Part shown: positions 29,327 to 38,904 of the stretch, piece after piece
Layout of the letters: the number at the start of each line of letters is the position of its first letter
Numbering within the stretch: the first letter of the stretch is position 1
Source of the DNA: Ferrimonas balearica
Lineage (GTDB): Bacteria; Pseudomonadota; Gammaproteobacteria; Enterobacterales; Shewanellaceae
DNA length: 64,000 bases
Assembly: GCF_019802085.1 (NCBI RefSeq)
Contig: NZ_JAHVHV010000006.1
Span: 62,001-126,000, forward strand
Direction of reading: 5' to 3'
Translations under genes and position numbers: made by a program
The notes under the pieces: generated by a model
Told to the model about the DNA's origin: nothing
The model's database searches: none
The model's input: only the letters and a program-made list of their open reading frames with translations

Positions 29327-30262
29327 TTAGCGCTTATTGTCCCTTAAAAACAGGTTTCGGACCGACAGGGTGACCTTATGGAGCGCACGCAGTGGCGGGT
29401 AGACATTCACCGTGTTGTACACGTAAGGCAAGACCACCTTGTCGTCTTCACAAACCAAGTAGTCTTCCGCGACGGGGAGGTGCTCCAAGGAACGGGATTT
29501 AAACTGCGCCCAGTGCGCGGGGTCTTGATCGACAAAGCGTTTCGGCTCATGACCGGACAAACGTTCCGCCAAGGCAACGGCCAAGGTCTTCGAATTGCCT
29601 CGGTACACCGGCACCTGGGGCAAAAACATCACAAAGGGGCTGGCCATGATCCCCATCAGTCCAAACTGCTTCCTGGCCTTGGCGGCATTGGCCCGCTCGC
29701 TGAACTCAAAGGTCCAGTTGGCTTGACGCAGCCGGTCTCTGTGGCCAATCACCGCATCAACGTAGCTGTACCCCGTTGACTTGGCCTTCCCTTCGGGCAG
29801 CTCACGGTAGTACCCGGGAAACTCATCAAAGGTGCGCATGACCCGCTTCTCTCTTTTGAGTCGGCGGCCCCGGAGGAAGACGGGGTTCAGGAAGGCTTTG
29901 TCGGTAAAGGTCGAGAAGAAGCCATCGATGTAATCCAGGTCATCCTGCTCGACGGGGCGTACCAACTGCATGTCGTCCTGGATAAACAGCACCCACTCCG
30001 AGGTGGCAGAATCCAGCGCACTCTGCATGTTGTTGTACAGGCCGCCGTGGCGGGATTTCTCTTTCTGATCGGGCTGGAGCAGCCCTACCCCCTCGGGCAG
30101 GTTGTCCAGGTATTGACAGGTTTCCGGGTCTTCACTGTTGTCATCCACCACACACACGGAGGCCCCTTCGGCAAACCGCAGGCAGGAGGCCACGGCATTC
30201 TCGAGAAACCGGCCTCGGTTGTACGAAAAGATGTAGATCGACAGTTTGTCTTTGTTAACCAC
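29327..30262 (-). CDS. GT2-like glycosyltransferase, HGGLYxNMQ subfamily (copy 2)
   Basis: A 311-residue paralogue of the genes at 26014 and 32147. It has YIFSYNRGRFLENAVASCL, VVDDNSEDPETCQYLDNL, RHGGLYNNMQSAL and FIQDDMQLVRPV, then the shared MASPFVMFLPQVPVYRGNSK segment. By eye its DNA is less GC-rich than its neighbours, which may mean more recent arrival. It is a cytoplasmic GT-A enzyme by topology. Closest in sequence to copy 3. Sugar specificity unknown. Confidence 0.78.
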   Translation of the reverse strand: MVNKDKLSIYIFSYNRGRFLENAVASCLRFAEGASVCVVDDNSEDPETCQYLDNLPEGVGLLQPDQKEKSRHGGLYNNMQSALDSATSEWVLFIQDDMQLVRPVEQDDLDYIDGFFSTFTDKAFLNPVFLRGRRLKREKRVMRTFDEFPGYYRELPEGKAKSTGYSYVDAVIGHRDRLRQANWTFEFSERANAAKARKQFGLMGIMASPFVMFLPQVPVYRGNSKTLAVALAERLSGHEPKRFVDQDPAHWAQFKSRSLEHLPVAEDYLVCEDDKVVLPYVYNTVNVYPPLRALHKVTLSVRNLFLRDNKR

Positions 30263-30368
30263 GTCTAAGCCCTTGATGAATATGGCGCCAATGCGTGTCG
30301 CAGCAGCGTCTTATGAATACAAACGTCGGGTCACTGAATGCCGCGCTCGGCCCGCTCCCCCTATGGCA

Positions 30369-31250
30369 TCACTCGAGGTCAATCGGCCCCAGCTGCTTCA
30401 CCACCGCCTCGTAGGGGGCCCGGTTCAGGCCGTGCCGACGGGCATCGAAGTGGTACTTGAGCATGATCCCCTTGCGCTTCAGCCAGGCGCGGCGGCTCTT
30501 TCGTTTTTGGCCGCCGGCTAAGGCATCGATAACGCTGCTGGGATCGCAGGGCGTGGCCAACGACGGCGTTACCCCCAGGATACGAAGGTCGTGTACCCAC
30601 CAGCGACGGATGTCCCAATCGATGGGGCGGCCGAAGCGCTCGGACATCGCCAGCAGCTTTCGTGCCCCGGCGTTGGACACCAACTGCGCCGCGGTGGAGG
30701 TGGGGATCTTATCGGTGAGCGTCAGCTCAAAGCCCGGCGTAATGGGGTGACGCGCCACCACCCGCTTGGCGGTGGGCCCTACAAAGACCTTCACCAGGTC
30801 CCAGTGGGGCGCCGTCTGGGCCAGACGCGCTACGACCTCTGCCCCACCGGGCACCAACTGAACATCGTCTTCCAGCACCAGGGCACAGGGCAGATCCTCA
30901 TCCAGGATCCGCTGCCACACCTTACGATGGCTCAAGTAGCAGGCGATCTCCCCCGGCGTCAGGGTACGGTGGAGCTGTTCCTGGTTGAGCTGAGGACAGT
31001 AGTGCTGATGCAACACCTGCGGCGACAGGGTCGCCCCCTCCACCGCGCTGACCCGCTGGTAATCGAGCCCGAACTCGGCAAGGTTGCGCTCGATGCGCTG
31101 CCAGCGGTCGGTGCTGCGATCCAGGTTGATCACAAAGGTGGCGGGCGATGAGGGCGCTTGCCGGCGGTCATGGACGGCTCGACTCACACCCTCACCCCGC
31201 GCTTCGCCGACGGGCGGCCTGTGCGTTGGTAACTCATTGCTGGCTGGCAT
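30369..31250 (-). CDS. GT25 family glycosyltransferase (LPS core type)
   Basis: A 293-residue member of the GT25 family (LOS/LPS beta-galactosyltransferase type). Family marks are FVINLDRSTDRWQRIERNL, VSAVEGATL, LTPGEIACYLSHRKVWQRIL and the acidic site ALVLEDDVQL. The ATG at 31250 overlaps the upstream ATP-grasp gene by 17 nt, supporting coupling, but adds about 36 residues of non-conserved sequence. A GTG at 31187 is an alternative start. Cytoplasmic; it probably adds one sugar to core oligosaccharide. Confidence 0.85.
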   Translation of the reverse strand: MPASNELPTHRPPVGEARGEGVSRAVHDRRQAPSSPATFVINLDRSTDRWQRIERNLAEFGLDYQRVSAVEGATLSPQVLHQHYCPQLNQEQLHRTLTPGEIACYLSHRKVWQRILDEDLPCALVLEDDVQLVPGGAEVVARLAQTAPHWDLVKVFVGPTAKRVVARHPITPGFELTLTDKIPTSTAAQLVSNAGARKLLAMSERFGRPIDWDIRRWWVHDLRILGVTPSLATPCDPSSVIDALAGGQKRKSRRAWLKRKGIMLKYHFDARRHGLNRAPYEAVVKQLGPIDLE

Positions 31251-32100
31251 TGGGAAGCGTCCATTTTTCCCCCATCCACAGGTCGAATTCCTGCGGCTTG
31301 AACGGTGCGGTGCCCCCCGACGGGGCGAAGGTCATCTCGCCGAAATAGATCTCACCATCGACGTTATACAGATCCACCCGGCAGAAATCGAAACCGGCGG
31401 CCACCTTCTTGGCCAGCGTCACCATCTGTTCGTAGTTCTTGGGCTTTACGAAGGGGCGGTACTCGTTCCTGACGTGGATCTCGAACGGCAGGATCGCCAG
31501 GTCCTCGTCATAGAAGGTGATGTTGGCCTCGGTTTCCCGGTCGTAGGTCATCTGCAACACCACCTCGGTGCGCCCCCCCGAGTTGAACACGAAAAACTTG
31601 TAGTCTTCGGCCCACTGCTGCTGCTCACCGCGCAGCAAACGCTCCACCAGCACCCGACGGGGGATGGGCTCGTACCACCACTCGCCGTTTTTCACCGCGT
31701 AGGGCTTTTGCAGCTGCTTCTGGATGCTGCTGGCGATGGCATCAAAGTCCACCGGCTGACCCGCTTCCACCATGTGCACCGGTCCGGAGTTGTGGTTGGC
31801 CTTAACCACGAACTCCCCCTCCAGGGCCTTAAGCTGCTCGGCGGTGATGCTATCCCCGCTGTAGAGCAGGGGGATCAGGTACTGCTCGCCGATCCGCTCC
31901 TGGACGAAGGCGCGGGCCTGCAGCTTGTCGGCACAGACGGTAAACAGTGGGTTGCGATCGTACAGCTTGCGCCAGTGCACCTTCTCGTTGAAGGTGCGCG
32001 GGGCGCTCAAAGACAGGGGGTAACCCAGCTTCTTGTAGAATCGCAGTCGCGTGCCCAGGTGGCCCGGCAGCACGCGATTGAGAAAGTCATAAAAAATCAC
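31234..32100 (-). CDS. TupA-like ATP-grasp protein
   Basis: A 288-residue protein resembling the TupA-like ATP-grasp family, named after a Bacillus protein for teichuronopeptide synthesis. Marks are FNEKVHWRKLYDRNPLFTVCADK near the start, EFVVKANHNSG as the nucleotide-binding lysine strand, DYKFFVFNGG-like DYKFFVFNSGG, and the magnesium-binding FDFCRVDLYNVDGEIYFGEM. ATP-grasp enzymes join a carboxylate to an amine. In a glycan locus this suggests amino-acid or amide decoration of uronic acids, which ugd and the epimerase could supply; that link is inference. Confidence 0.8.
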   Translation of the reverse strand: MIFYDFLNRVLPGHLGTRLRFYKKLGYPLSLSAPRTFNEKVHWRKLYDRNPLFTVCADKLQARAFVQERIGEQYLIPLLYSGDSITAEQLKALEGEFVVKANHNSGPVHMVEAGQPVDFDAIASSIQKQLQKPYAVKNGEWWYEPIPRRVLVERLLRGEQQQWAEDYKFFVFNSGGRTEVVLQMTYDRETEANITFYDEDLAILPFEIHVRNEYRPFVKPKNYEQMVTLAKKVAAGFDFCRVDLYNVDGEIYFGEMTFAPSGGTAPFKPQEFDLWMGEKWTLPNASQQ

Positions 32101-32146
32101 AACACAGTACCCACGTAACAGGTGAATTTGGTTTGAATGTGTACCA

Positions 32147-33055
32147 TCAGCCTTTGAGCATCAGGGTCAGCTTGTGCAAGGCCCTCAAGGGCCAGTAGGC
32201 GTTGACCGCGCTGTACTGGTAGGGGGTTTTCACGTCCCTGTCCTCGCACTGCAGGTATGTCTCGGCCACCGGCAACTCACTCAGCGGACGCGCCTTGAAC
32301 TGCCGCCAGTGCTCCGGCGGCCGTTCGAGAAACCGCTTGGGCTCCCGACCGGACCAGCGCTCGGCGGTGGCCACGGCCCAGGTCTTTGTCTTCCCCCGGT
32401 ACACCGGCACCTGGGGCAGAAACATCACGAAGGGGTGGGCCATAAAACCCATCAGGCCAAAATGACGCTGGGCCTGATGGGCATTGTCCTGCTCGCTGCG
32501 ACTGAACCGCCAACCCCGGGCTTTGAGTCGCTGGGTGTGGCCAATCACCACGTCGGCATAACACAGCCCCCGGGGGTTCGATTTCTCCGGGTAGTTTCGA
32601 TAGTACCCCGGGAAGTTATCGAAGACTCGGGTGATGCGCTGGTCACGCCGGCTCCTTTGCCCCTTGAGAAACACCGGGTTGAGAAACGCCTTCTCCTCGA
32701 AGGCGTCAAAAAACGCCTCGATGTAAGCTTCGTCGTCGGGCGCTAAGGGTCGAACCAGCTGCATGTCGTCCTGCAGAAACAGCAGCCATTCGCTGTCCAC
32801 CCGCTCCAGGGCCAACTGCATGTTGTCGTACAGCCCGCCGTGGCGGTTCTCTTCCTGTGGCGGCGGCTGAAACAGGGTCACCCCATCCGGCAGATTGGCC
32901 AAGACCGTGCGAGTCTCCGGATCATCGCTGTTGTCGTCCACCACGCAAACGGGAACACCGGCGGCGTATCGCTGGCAAGATTCGATGGCATTGTTCAAAA
33001 ACAGCCCACGGTTGTAGGAGAAAATACAGACCGTTAACTTTTTATCTAGCGACAT
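32147..33055 (-). CDS. GT2-like glycosyltransferase, HGGLYxNMQ subfamily (copy 3)
   Basis: A 302-residue paralogue of copies 1 and 2. It shows CIFSYNRGLFLNNAIESCQ, VVDDNSDDPETRTVLANL, RHGGLYDNMQLAL, FLQDDMQLVRPLAPDD and HPFVMFLPQVPVYRGKTK. It is the first gene of the minus-strand run copy 3, ATP-grasp, GT25, copy 2, with a 46-bp gap to the ATP-grasp gene. Like the others it has no membrane helix. Donor and acceptor unknown. Confidence 0.78.
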   Translation of the reverse strand: MSLDKKLTVCIFSYNRGLFLNNAIESCQRYAAGVPVCVVDDNSDDPETRTVLANLPDGVTLFQPPPQEENRHGGLYDNMQLALERVDSEWLLFLQDDMQLVRPLAPDDEAYIEAFFDAFEEKAFLNPVFLKGQRSRRDQRITRVFDNFPGYYRNYPEKSNPRGLCYADVVIGHTQRLKARGWRFSRSEQDNAHQAQRHFGLMGFMAHPFVMFLPQVPVYRGKTKTWAVATAERWSGREPKRFLERPPEHWRQFKARPLSELPVAETYLQCEDRDVKTPYQYSAVNAYWPLRALHKLTLMLKG

Positions 33056-33394
33056 GGAAACGCTCGCGTATCGGCCGCGACCAGGTCCCGAACCTCGGGC
33101 CAGGACCAGTGCAATGAGATGCGCCGAGAATACCGTATTTTGCTTTGCGCTTCATCCCTGAACCTGCGGACCACAGCGCCCCAGAATGCGCCATTCCAGC
33201 GCACGGCCGAGGCCCGCGAAAGGGGAAATGATCCGGCCCTCGGCCGTGATTCGGCCCCGGTTTTTTGCGACCCCCGGTCGGCGGCGGGGACGCCCCATCC
33301 ACTCAACAGGCCGAGTGCGATATACTGTGCCGATTCTTTTCGGGGCCCCAGAGATCTCCCGCGAAACACCCAGTCAAAGTAGACAGGAATTGGT
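33056..33394. other. Divergent intergenic region, 339 bp
   Basis: It separates GT2 copy 3 (minus) from the GT8 gene (plus), so it should carry both promoters. TATACT at 33321-33326 is a good -10 for the plus strand but its -35 is weak. A CGGCC stem followed by six T near 33228-33266 looks like an imperfect plus-strand terminator without an obvious gene before it. No coding sequence supported. Confidence 0.5.
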
Positions 33395-34447
33395 ATGCCT
33401 ACGGCTCAAGTCAATATTGCTCTATCCGGTGACGACAACTACGCCAAGTACATGGCCGTCACCATGCAGAACATCGTCACCTTTCTGCCCGACCAGGCCG
33501 AGGTCAATTTCTTGATCCTGGACGCCGGGATCCAGCCAGAGAACCTGCAGAAGCTGACCGAGTTTGCCCGGTCCCTGCCCCAGGTGACCCTGCACAGCGT
33601 CAACATCGCTGAGCAGTTCGGTGAAGAGCTGGCCCGCCTGGCCCCCTATCGCCATGGCAGCCGGAAAAACACCATCACCGCCGGCACCTACGGCCTGTTT
33701 TTCATCGCAGAGGCCTTCCCCCAGTTTGACAAGGCGCTGTACGTCGACGTGGACATCATCGTGCGCAAAAGCCTGCAGCCCGCCTTCGACACCCCGGTGG
33801 CGGATCTCTACGGCGCCGTAGTGCGGATGCTGACCCACGCCCAGCTGGGATCCCTGAAGTCCTCCCGCTCCGGCAAGCCCTTCCCCCAGAATCACCAGGA
33901 CCTGTTTGGCAAGAGCAGCGAAAACTACTTCAACGCCGGGGTGCAGCTGATGAACCTGGCGGTGATGCGCCAGGAGCAGGTGAAGGATCAGCTGGTCAAA
34001 ACCCTGACCGACATTCCCCTGGAGGTGTTCGCCACCGAGGTGAACTACCACAACCAGGACATCTTCAATGCCGTGTTCGGCGGCCACGTCGCCTTCCTGC
34101 CCACCCGCTACAACTGCCAGGTCAAGAACGTCAACAAGATCAAGCGCCGATTCAAGCGCCTGGGGCTCGACTTCAGCGAGTTCCAGCCGGAATTCGACGA
34201 TCCGGCGCTGATCCACTACTCCGGCCGGCGCAAACCCTGGAGCGATCGCAACCTGTTCGGCTCGGAGATCTGGTGGAGCGCGGCGGCCAAGACGCCCTTC
34301 TTCGACGACATCGAGCAGAAGTACCGGCGGGACCTGAAGAACAAGCTGAAAACCCCCAAGGGGTGGCTCAACTGGCTGTTCGACTTCAGACTCGACAAGA
34401 ACCAACGGCACATCAAGCTCTTCGGTCTGACCCTGCTCAGAGACTGA
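33395..34447 (+). CDS. GT8 family glycosyltransferase
   Basis: A 350-residue retaining glycosyltransferase of the GT8 family (LPS glucosyl/galactosyltransferase type). The start VNIALSGDDNYAKYMAVTM is the family N-terminus, KALYVDVDIIV holds the DxD metal site, YFNAGVQLMNLAVMR and HNQDIFNAVFGG are the next family blocks, and ALIHYSGRRKPW is the HxG donor-diphosphate motif. It probably transfers glucose or galactose to LPS core. AGGA lies 9 nt before the ATG. Confidence 0.92.
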   Translation: MPTAQVNIALSGDDNYAKYMAVTMQNIVTFLPDQAEVNFLILDAGIQPENLQKLTEFARSLPQVTLHSVNIAEQFGEELARLAPYRHGSRKNTITAGTYGLFFIAEAFPQFDKALYVDVDIIVRKSLQPAFDTPVADLYGAVVRMLTHAQLGSLKSSRSGKPFPQNHQDLFGKSSENYFNAGVQLMNLAVMRQEQVKDQLVKTLTDIPLEVFATEVNYHNQDIFNAVFGGHVAFLPTRYNCQVKNVNKIKRRFKRLGLDFSEFQPEFDDPALIHYSGRRKPWSDRNLFGSEIWWSAAAKTPFFDDIEQKYRRDLKNKLKTPKGWLNWLFDFRLDKNQRHIKLFGLTLLRD

Positions 34448-34585
34448 GCCCTATTGAAGGGGCTCCGGGAAGCGGCTAGATTTCAGGTAACGGCTGTGGG
34501 GCAACCTCGTCCCCGGCCTGACCGAGGTTGAGCGCACAGGGAGCCCTGCCATCATCGAGTCCACTGCGATTCATCCCCCCTTTCT

Positions 34586-34610
34586 GCTCTGCCCCCCCCG
34601 GGGGCAGAGC
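34586..34610. repeat. Perfect 11-bp inverted repeat with a C8 tract
   Basis: GCTCTGCCCCC (34586-34596) and GGGGGCAGAGC (34600-34610) pair perfectly around a 3-nt loop. The structure lies within the open frame 10 nt before the GTG at 34620 and includes eight consecutive C. Confidence 0.85.
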
Positions 34611-34619
34611 AACGACGAG

Positions 34620-35501
34620 GTGCTGGCCAGCTACCGGACCCTGGCCGACGCCCTCGCGCCCCACGCCCGAGTGTTCTGGAGCCGCTACCGCCAGGAAGCG
34701 GAAGACCAGGTGGCCTTTAAGGACACCCCGGGCTGGCTGAGCCGGCAGCGCTCGGTGACCATACTGACCCACGCCCCACCGCCCCCCTCCTGGCTCGACA
34801 CGGGCAACCCACAGCGGGTGATCCAGACCCGCCTGCCGCACCAGCTCCATGAGCCGATGCCAGCGAAGCCAGTGGACCAACTGTGGTGGCTGGATTGCCC
34901 GGCGGCCCTGCTCTCTCCCTGGCGCCGGTTGCAGCAGCGCTGGTGGCGCTGGCCCCCCTGCCAACGATTCGATTTTATCGCCCCGCCGTTGGCACAGCGG
35001 ATCCCCTTGGGGGAGGAGTACCTCTTCCTGCCCAGTGAACGCCTCAGTCCGGCGGAGCGGGAGCTGGTGAGCGAAGTGGCCCAGGTGGTGGCCATCAAGC
35101 GGGCCAGCCCGGTGCGGGTGATGTTGAGTGGCACGCCGCCCCCGCCGCTGCGAGGGGTCACCTTCGAGACACTCAGCGATGAAGCTGGTATTCAGCAGCG
35201 CATCACTCAGGCCCGAGCAGTCATCAGCGACAGCTGGCATCGACTGTTGAGCGCCGCCCACCTGGATCGACCGCTGCTGGCCTTGACCAGCCCCGACTCG
35301 GCCCAGTTGCGCCACTGCCAGGCCATGGGCTTTGCCCACAGTCCGCTGCTGCGCGAGCCCCTGACCCAGGCGATCCTCTGTCTGGCCCCCTCCTCCCACC
35401 CCAGACTGACCAACGGGCTGGAACGGGCCCTCGGCACCCTGCTCTGCCCGGGGGTGGACCTGCTGGGACAGGCGCCGCTATCCAGATACACTACGCCATA
35501 A
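34620..35501 (+). CDS. Unrecognised protein of the polysaccharide island, start uncertain
   Basis: At least 293 residues from a GTG at 34620; the frame stays open back to 34491 without any ATG, GTG or TTG. Residues before the GTG read PPFLLCPPRGQSNDEV, which looks like the first strand and loop of a Rossmann-type fold, so the real start is probably upstream at an unusual codon. The protein is Trp- and Pro-rich, with a C-terminal segment ISDSWHRLLSAAHLDRPLLA like the second half of a GT-B enzyme. I assign no function. It ends 24 bp before coaD on the same strand. Confidence 0.55.
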   Translation: MLASYRTLADALAPHARVFWSRYRQEAEDQVAFKDTPGWLSRQRSVTILTHAPPPPSWLDTGNPQRVIQTRLPHQLHEPMPAKPVDQLWWLDCPAALLSPWRRLQQRWWRWPPCQRFDFIAPPLAQRIPLGEEYLFLPSERLSPAERELVSEVAQVVAIKRASPVRVMLSGTPPPPLRGVTFETLSDEAGIQQRITQARAVISDSWHRLLSAAHLDRPLLALTSPDSAQLRHCQAMGFAHSPLLREPLTQAILCLAPSSHPRLTNGLERALGTLLCPGVDLLGQAPLSRYTTP

Positions 35502-36819
<1,318 letters not shown>

Positions 36820-36820
<1 letters not shown>

Positions 36821-37272
36821 CATCTCTCCTCGTCTTGGGGGATCAGGGCGGCCATGGGCTCGTTCACCAGCCGCCACCACTGCGGTTCACCCAGGATCTT
36901 CACCGCCGCGATGTGGGGGTAGAGCAGTGCGGTCTGGGGGGCGGAGCCATCGTCCAGGTAGACGTCCACCTGGGTGGGGCCGCTGGGGGCCGGGGTGGGT
37001 TCCAGGGTGGGCACCAGCTGCGCCCGGCGCCAGGCGTCCAGCAGAGCACGCAATTCGGTTTCAGGGCGCTCTGGCATGGAGCGCAATCGCTGCTCCTCAG
37101 CCCGCACCACCAGATCGGCAAACACCAGGGCCTCCACCTGGGCCGCTTCCGGCAGCAGCGGCACGCTGTTGTTGGGCGGCCCGGTGAGCCGGCCGGTGGT
37201 CATCAACAGCAGGCCCGCCCCCGCCACCAGCAGGATCAGCATGTTGTTGTAGCTTTTGCGCGAACGGGCCAT
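36820..37272 (-). CDS. Hypothetical single-helix membrane protein
   Basis: A 150-residue protein with one N-terminal helix ([17 protein letters not shown]) and a soluble periplasmic part with no recognised domain. It overlaps the mutM start, so the two are co-translated, which suggests a conserved partnership of expression rather than shared chemistry. The 328-bp region upstream carries the predicted Fur-regulated RNA, whose terminator would separate the two. Function unknown. Confidence 0.7.
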
Positions 37273-37406
37273 CCGCCCTCCCCAAAATCCGCTGTGCCAG
37301 GCCCAGTGTACTGAGGCCCGGGCGAGAAAAGAACCGGAACGGCCGCGACAGCTCCCGGGCGCCCCCGTCCCGCTATTCGGGTTATCGGCTTGTAGTACAG
37401 AGACTT

Positions 37407-37435
37407 AAAAAAATGGCTCCCGAATTTCGGAAGCC
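37407..37435 (-). terminator. Rho-independent terminator of the predicted small RNA
   Basis: Minus-strand stem GGCTTCCGAA / TTCGGGAGCC (37435-37415, one G-U pair, 1-nt loop that would open to three) followed by A then seven T (37413-37407). It stands 27 nt or more from any annotated stop and is not needed by rpmG, which has its own terminator. Confidence 0.85.
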
Positions 37436-37478
37436 TAGGCGGTGCGATTTGCAGGGTGATGATGGCGGCCTGTGCCGC
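37407..37478 (-). ncRNA. Predicted Fur-regulated small RNA, about 72 nt
   Basis: A complete small-RNA gene can be drawn on the minus strand. A -10 TACAGT (37490-37485) and -35 TTGCAT (37514-37509) are spaced by 18 bp; the -35 lies inside a Fur-like box. The expected start is near 37478. The transcript opens with a stem GCGGC / GCCGC (37478-37465, 4-nt loop), continues with a C-rich single-stranded linker containing CATCATCACCC, and ends in a 10-bp hairpin plus seven U. This is the usual architecture of Hfq-dependent trans-acting RNAs such as RyhB. I did not find the RyhB conserved core, so it may be a functional analogue. No ribosome site plus credible frame fits within it. Confidence 0.6.
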
Positions 37479-37500
37479 AAAGCCACTGTAAGGGATCCCA

Positions 37501-37533
37501 CCACGCAAATGCAAACGATTTTCATTTGCGTGG
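37501..37533. promoter_or_regulatory. Fur-like operator
   Basis: CCACGCAAATG (37501-37511) and CATTTGCGTGG (37523-37533) are a perfect 11-bp inverted repeat with an 11-nt centre. The inner 19 bp (37511-37529), read on the minus strand, match the classical Fur box at 13 of 19 positions. It covers the -35 of the predicted small-RNA promoter, the expected position for iron-dependent repression. Zur is an alternative owner. Confidence 0.65.
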
Positions 37534-37556
37534 CTATGTGGCGGTGTTCAGGCAAC

Positions 37557-37580
37557 AAAAAACCCGGCCGAGGCCGGGTT
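37557..37580 (-). terminator. rpmBG terminator
   Basis: Minus-strand stem AACCCGGCC / GGCCGGGTT (37561-37580, 2-nt loop) followed by a T run, 20 nt after the rpmG stop. Confidence 0.92.
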
Positions 37581-37600
37581 TTCGCAAAGCAGCAGGTCAA

Positions 37601-37771
37601 TTACTTGATCTTGGCTTCTTTGTACATAACGTGCTGACGGATGGTCGGATCAAACTTCTTGATCTCGAACTTTTCGGGCATGTTACGCTTGTTTTTGTCG
37701 GTGGTGTAGAAGTGACCGGTGCCAGCGGAGGAAACCAGACGGATCTTCTCACGGATGCCTTTCTTAGCCAT
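37601..37771 (-). CDS. rpmG: Large-subunit ribosomal protein bL33
   Basis: A 56-residue protein: [19 protein letters not shown] at the start and [15 protein letters not shown] at the end match E. coli bL33 closely. It has none of the four zinc-ribbon cysteines, so it is the C-minus form. It lies 11 bp after rpmB, the conserved pair, and ends at a strong terminator. It binds near the E site of the 50S subunit. Confidence 0.97.
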   Translation of the reverse strand: MAKKGIREKIRLVSSAGTGHFYTTDKNKRNMPEKFEIKKFDPTIRQHVMYKEAKIK

Positions 37772-37782
37772 CGTTCAGCTCC

Positions 37783-38019
37783 TTAAATCTTTTCGCCACG
37801 GGCGCGCAGTTCAGACAGAACCACTTCGATGCCCTTCTTGTCGATGATGCGCATGCCCTTGGTGGATACACGCAGCTTCACGAAACGCTTTTCACCTTCA
37901 ACCCAGAAACGGTGGGTGTGCAGGTTAGGCAGGAAACGACGCTTGGTCGCGTTGTTAGCGTGGGAACGGTTGTTCCCGGTTACCGGGCGCTTGCCGGTAA
38001 CTTGACATACTTTAGACAT
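37783..38019 (-). CDS. rpmB: Large-subunit ribosomal protein bL28
   Basis: A 78-residue ribosomal protein beginning [20 protein letters not shown], the family signature, and ending in [13 protein letters not shown]. The start at 38019 gives the canonical N-terminus and standard length. It is the first gene of the rpmB-rpmG operon, 76 bp from a strong promoter. It is required for 70S assembly. Confidence 0.97.
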   Translation of the reverse strand: MSKVCQVTGKRPVTGNNRSHANNATKRRFLPNLHTHRFWVEGEKRFVKLRVSTKGMRIIDKKGIEVVLSELRARGEKI

Positions 38020-38094
38020 TTCAGTCTCCAAAACTTTGCTCGAGCTATCACTGTGCCCCGTATGGCCGTCGCCCGAGGCACACGAAGGGCGCAT

Positions 38095-38123
38095 TTTATA
38101 CAAGATCGCCAAGTAAAGATCAA
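38095..38123 (-). promoter_or_regulatory. Promoter of rpmBG
   Basis: On the minus strand, -35 TTGATC (38123-38118) and -10 TATAAA (38100-38095) are separated by exactly 17 bp. This is a near-consensus sigma-70 promoter placed 76 bp upstream of rpmB. Confidence 0.75.
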
Positions 38124-38148
38124 GCGATCGCCGCCGACAAGGTGCGAC

Positions 38149-38832
38149 TTATAGCCAACCTCGCTCGGCGAAGGAACAACTCTCCCCCCGACCCACCACC
38201 AGGTGGTCGAGGACGGGCACGTCCACCAGCGCCAGGGCCCGTTGGATCCGCCCGGTGATGTGACGGTCCGCCCGGCTGGGTTCGGCCACCCCGGAAGGGT
38301 GGTTGTGCGCCAGGATCACCGCTGCCGCGTTGGCCCCCAAGACCGCCTTGACCACCTCTCTGGGGTGGACCTGGGCCGAGTCAATGGTGCCCCGGGACAA
38401 CTCTTCGAGTCGGATCACCCGGTGCTGACTGTCCAGCAACAGCAGGACAAATCGTTCCTGCTCAAGGCCCTGCAGATGATGTCGCAGGTAATCGCGCACC
38501 GCCTGTGGGGAGGACAACGGCTCACCGCGCTGCCAGCGCACCGCCAGGTAGCGGCGGGCCAGTTCCAAAGTGGCATGCAATTGTACGTATTTCGCCTCAC
38601 CAAGGCCACGAACCGAGCAAAATTGTTGCCGGGAAGCCGCGAACAGGTGCCCCAGATCACCAAACTCCGCCAGCAGCTGGCGCGACAGGTCCACGGCACT
38701 GGTCCCCGGGACGCCGGTGCGCAGGAAGATCGCCAACAGCTCGGCGTCGCTGAGGGCCGACGCCCCCAAGGTGAGTAAGCGCTCTCTCGGCCGCTCTGAG
38801 GTGGGCCATTGGGGTATGGGCGTTCGTTCCAT
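38149..38832 (-). CDS. radC: RadC-family JAMM-domain protein
   Basis: A 227-residue protein with an N-terminal helix-hairpin-helix region ([20 protein letters not shown]) and a C-terminal JAB/MPN metalloprotease-like domain carrying the zinc motif [14 protein letters not shown]. Despite its name RadC is not proved to act in DNA repair. I start at 38832 (MERTPIPQW), typical of the family. It is divergent from coaBC across 72 bp, the same order as in E. coli. Confidence 0.95.
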   Translation of the reverse strand: MERTPIPQWPTSERPRERLLTLGASALSDAELLAIFLRTGVPGTSAVDLSRQLLAEFGDLGHLFAASRQQFCSVRGLGEAKYVQLHATLELARRYLAVRWQRGEPLSSPQAVRDYLRHHLQGLEQERFVLLLLDSQHRVIRLEELSRGTIDSAQVHPREVVKAVLGANAAAVILAHNHPSGVAEPSRADRHITGRIQRALALVDVPVLDHLVVGRGESCSFAERGWL

Positions 38833-38904
38833 GATCGCGGTCCCTGCTGAGTTGGGGTGGCACTGTGTTATCTTAGGCGCAATTTCGGTTAACCGACCCA
38901 AAGC

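Noticed and set aside
37236-37514. Minus-strand open frame through the predicted small RNA
   Set aside because: It runs through a strong terminator, lacks a ribosome site and has no domain; the RNA interpretation explains the region better.
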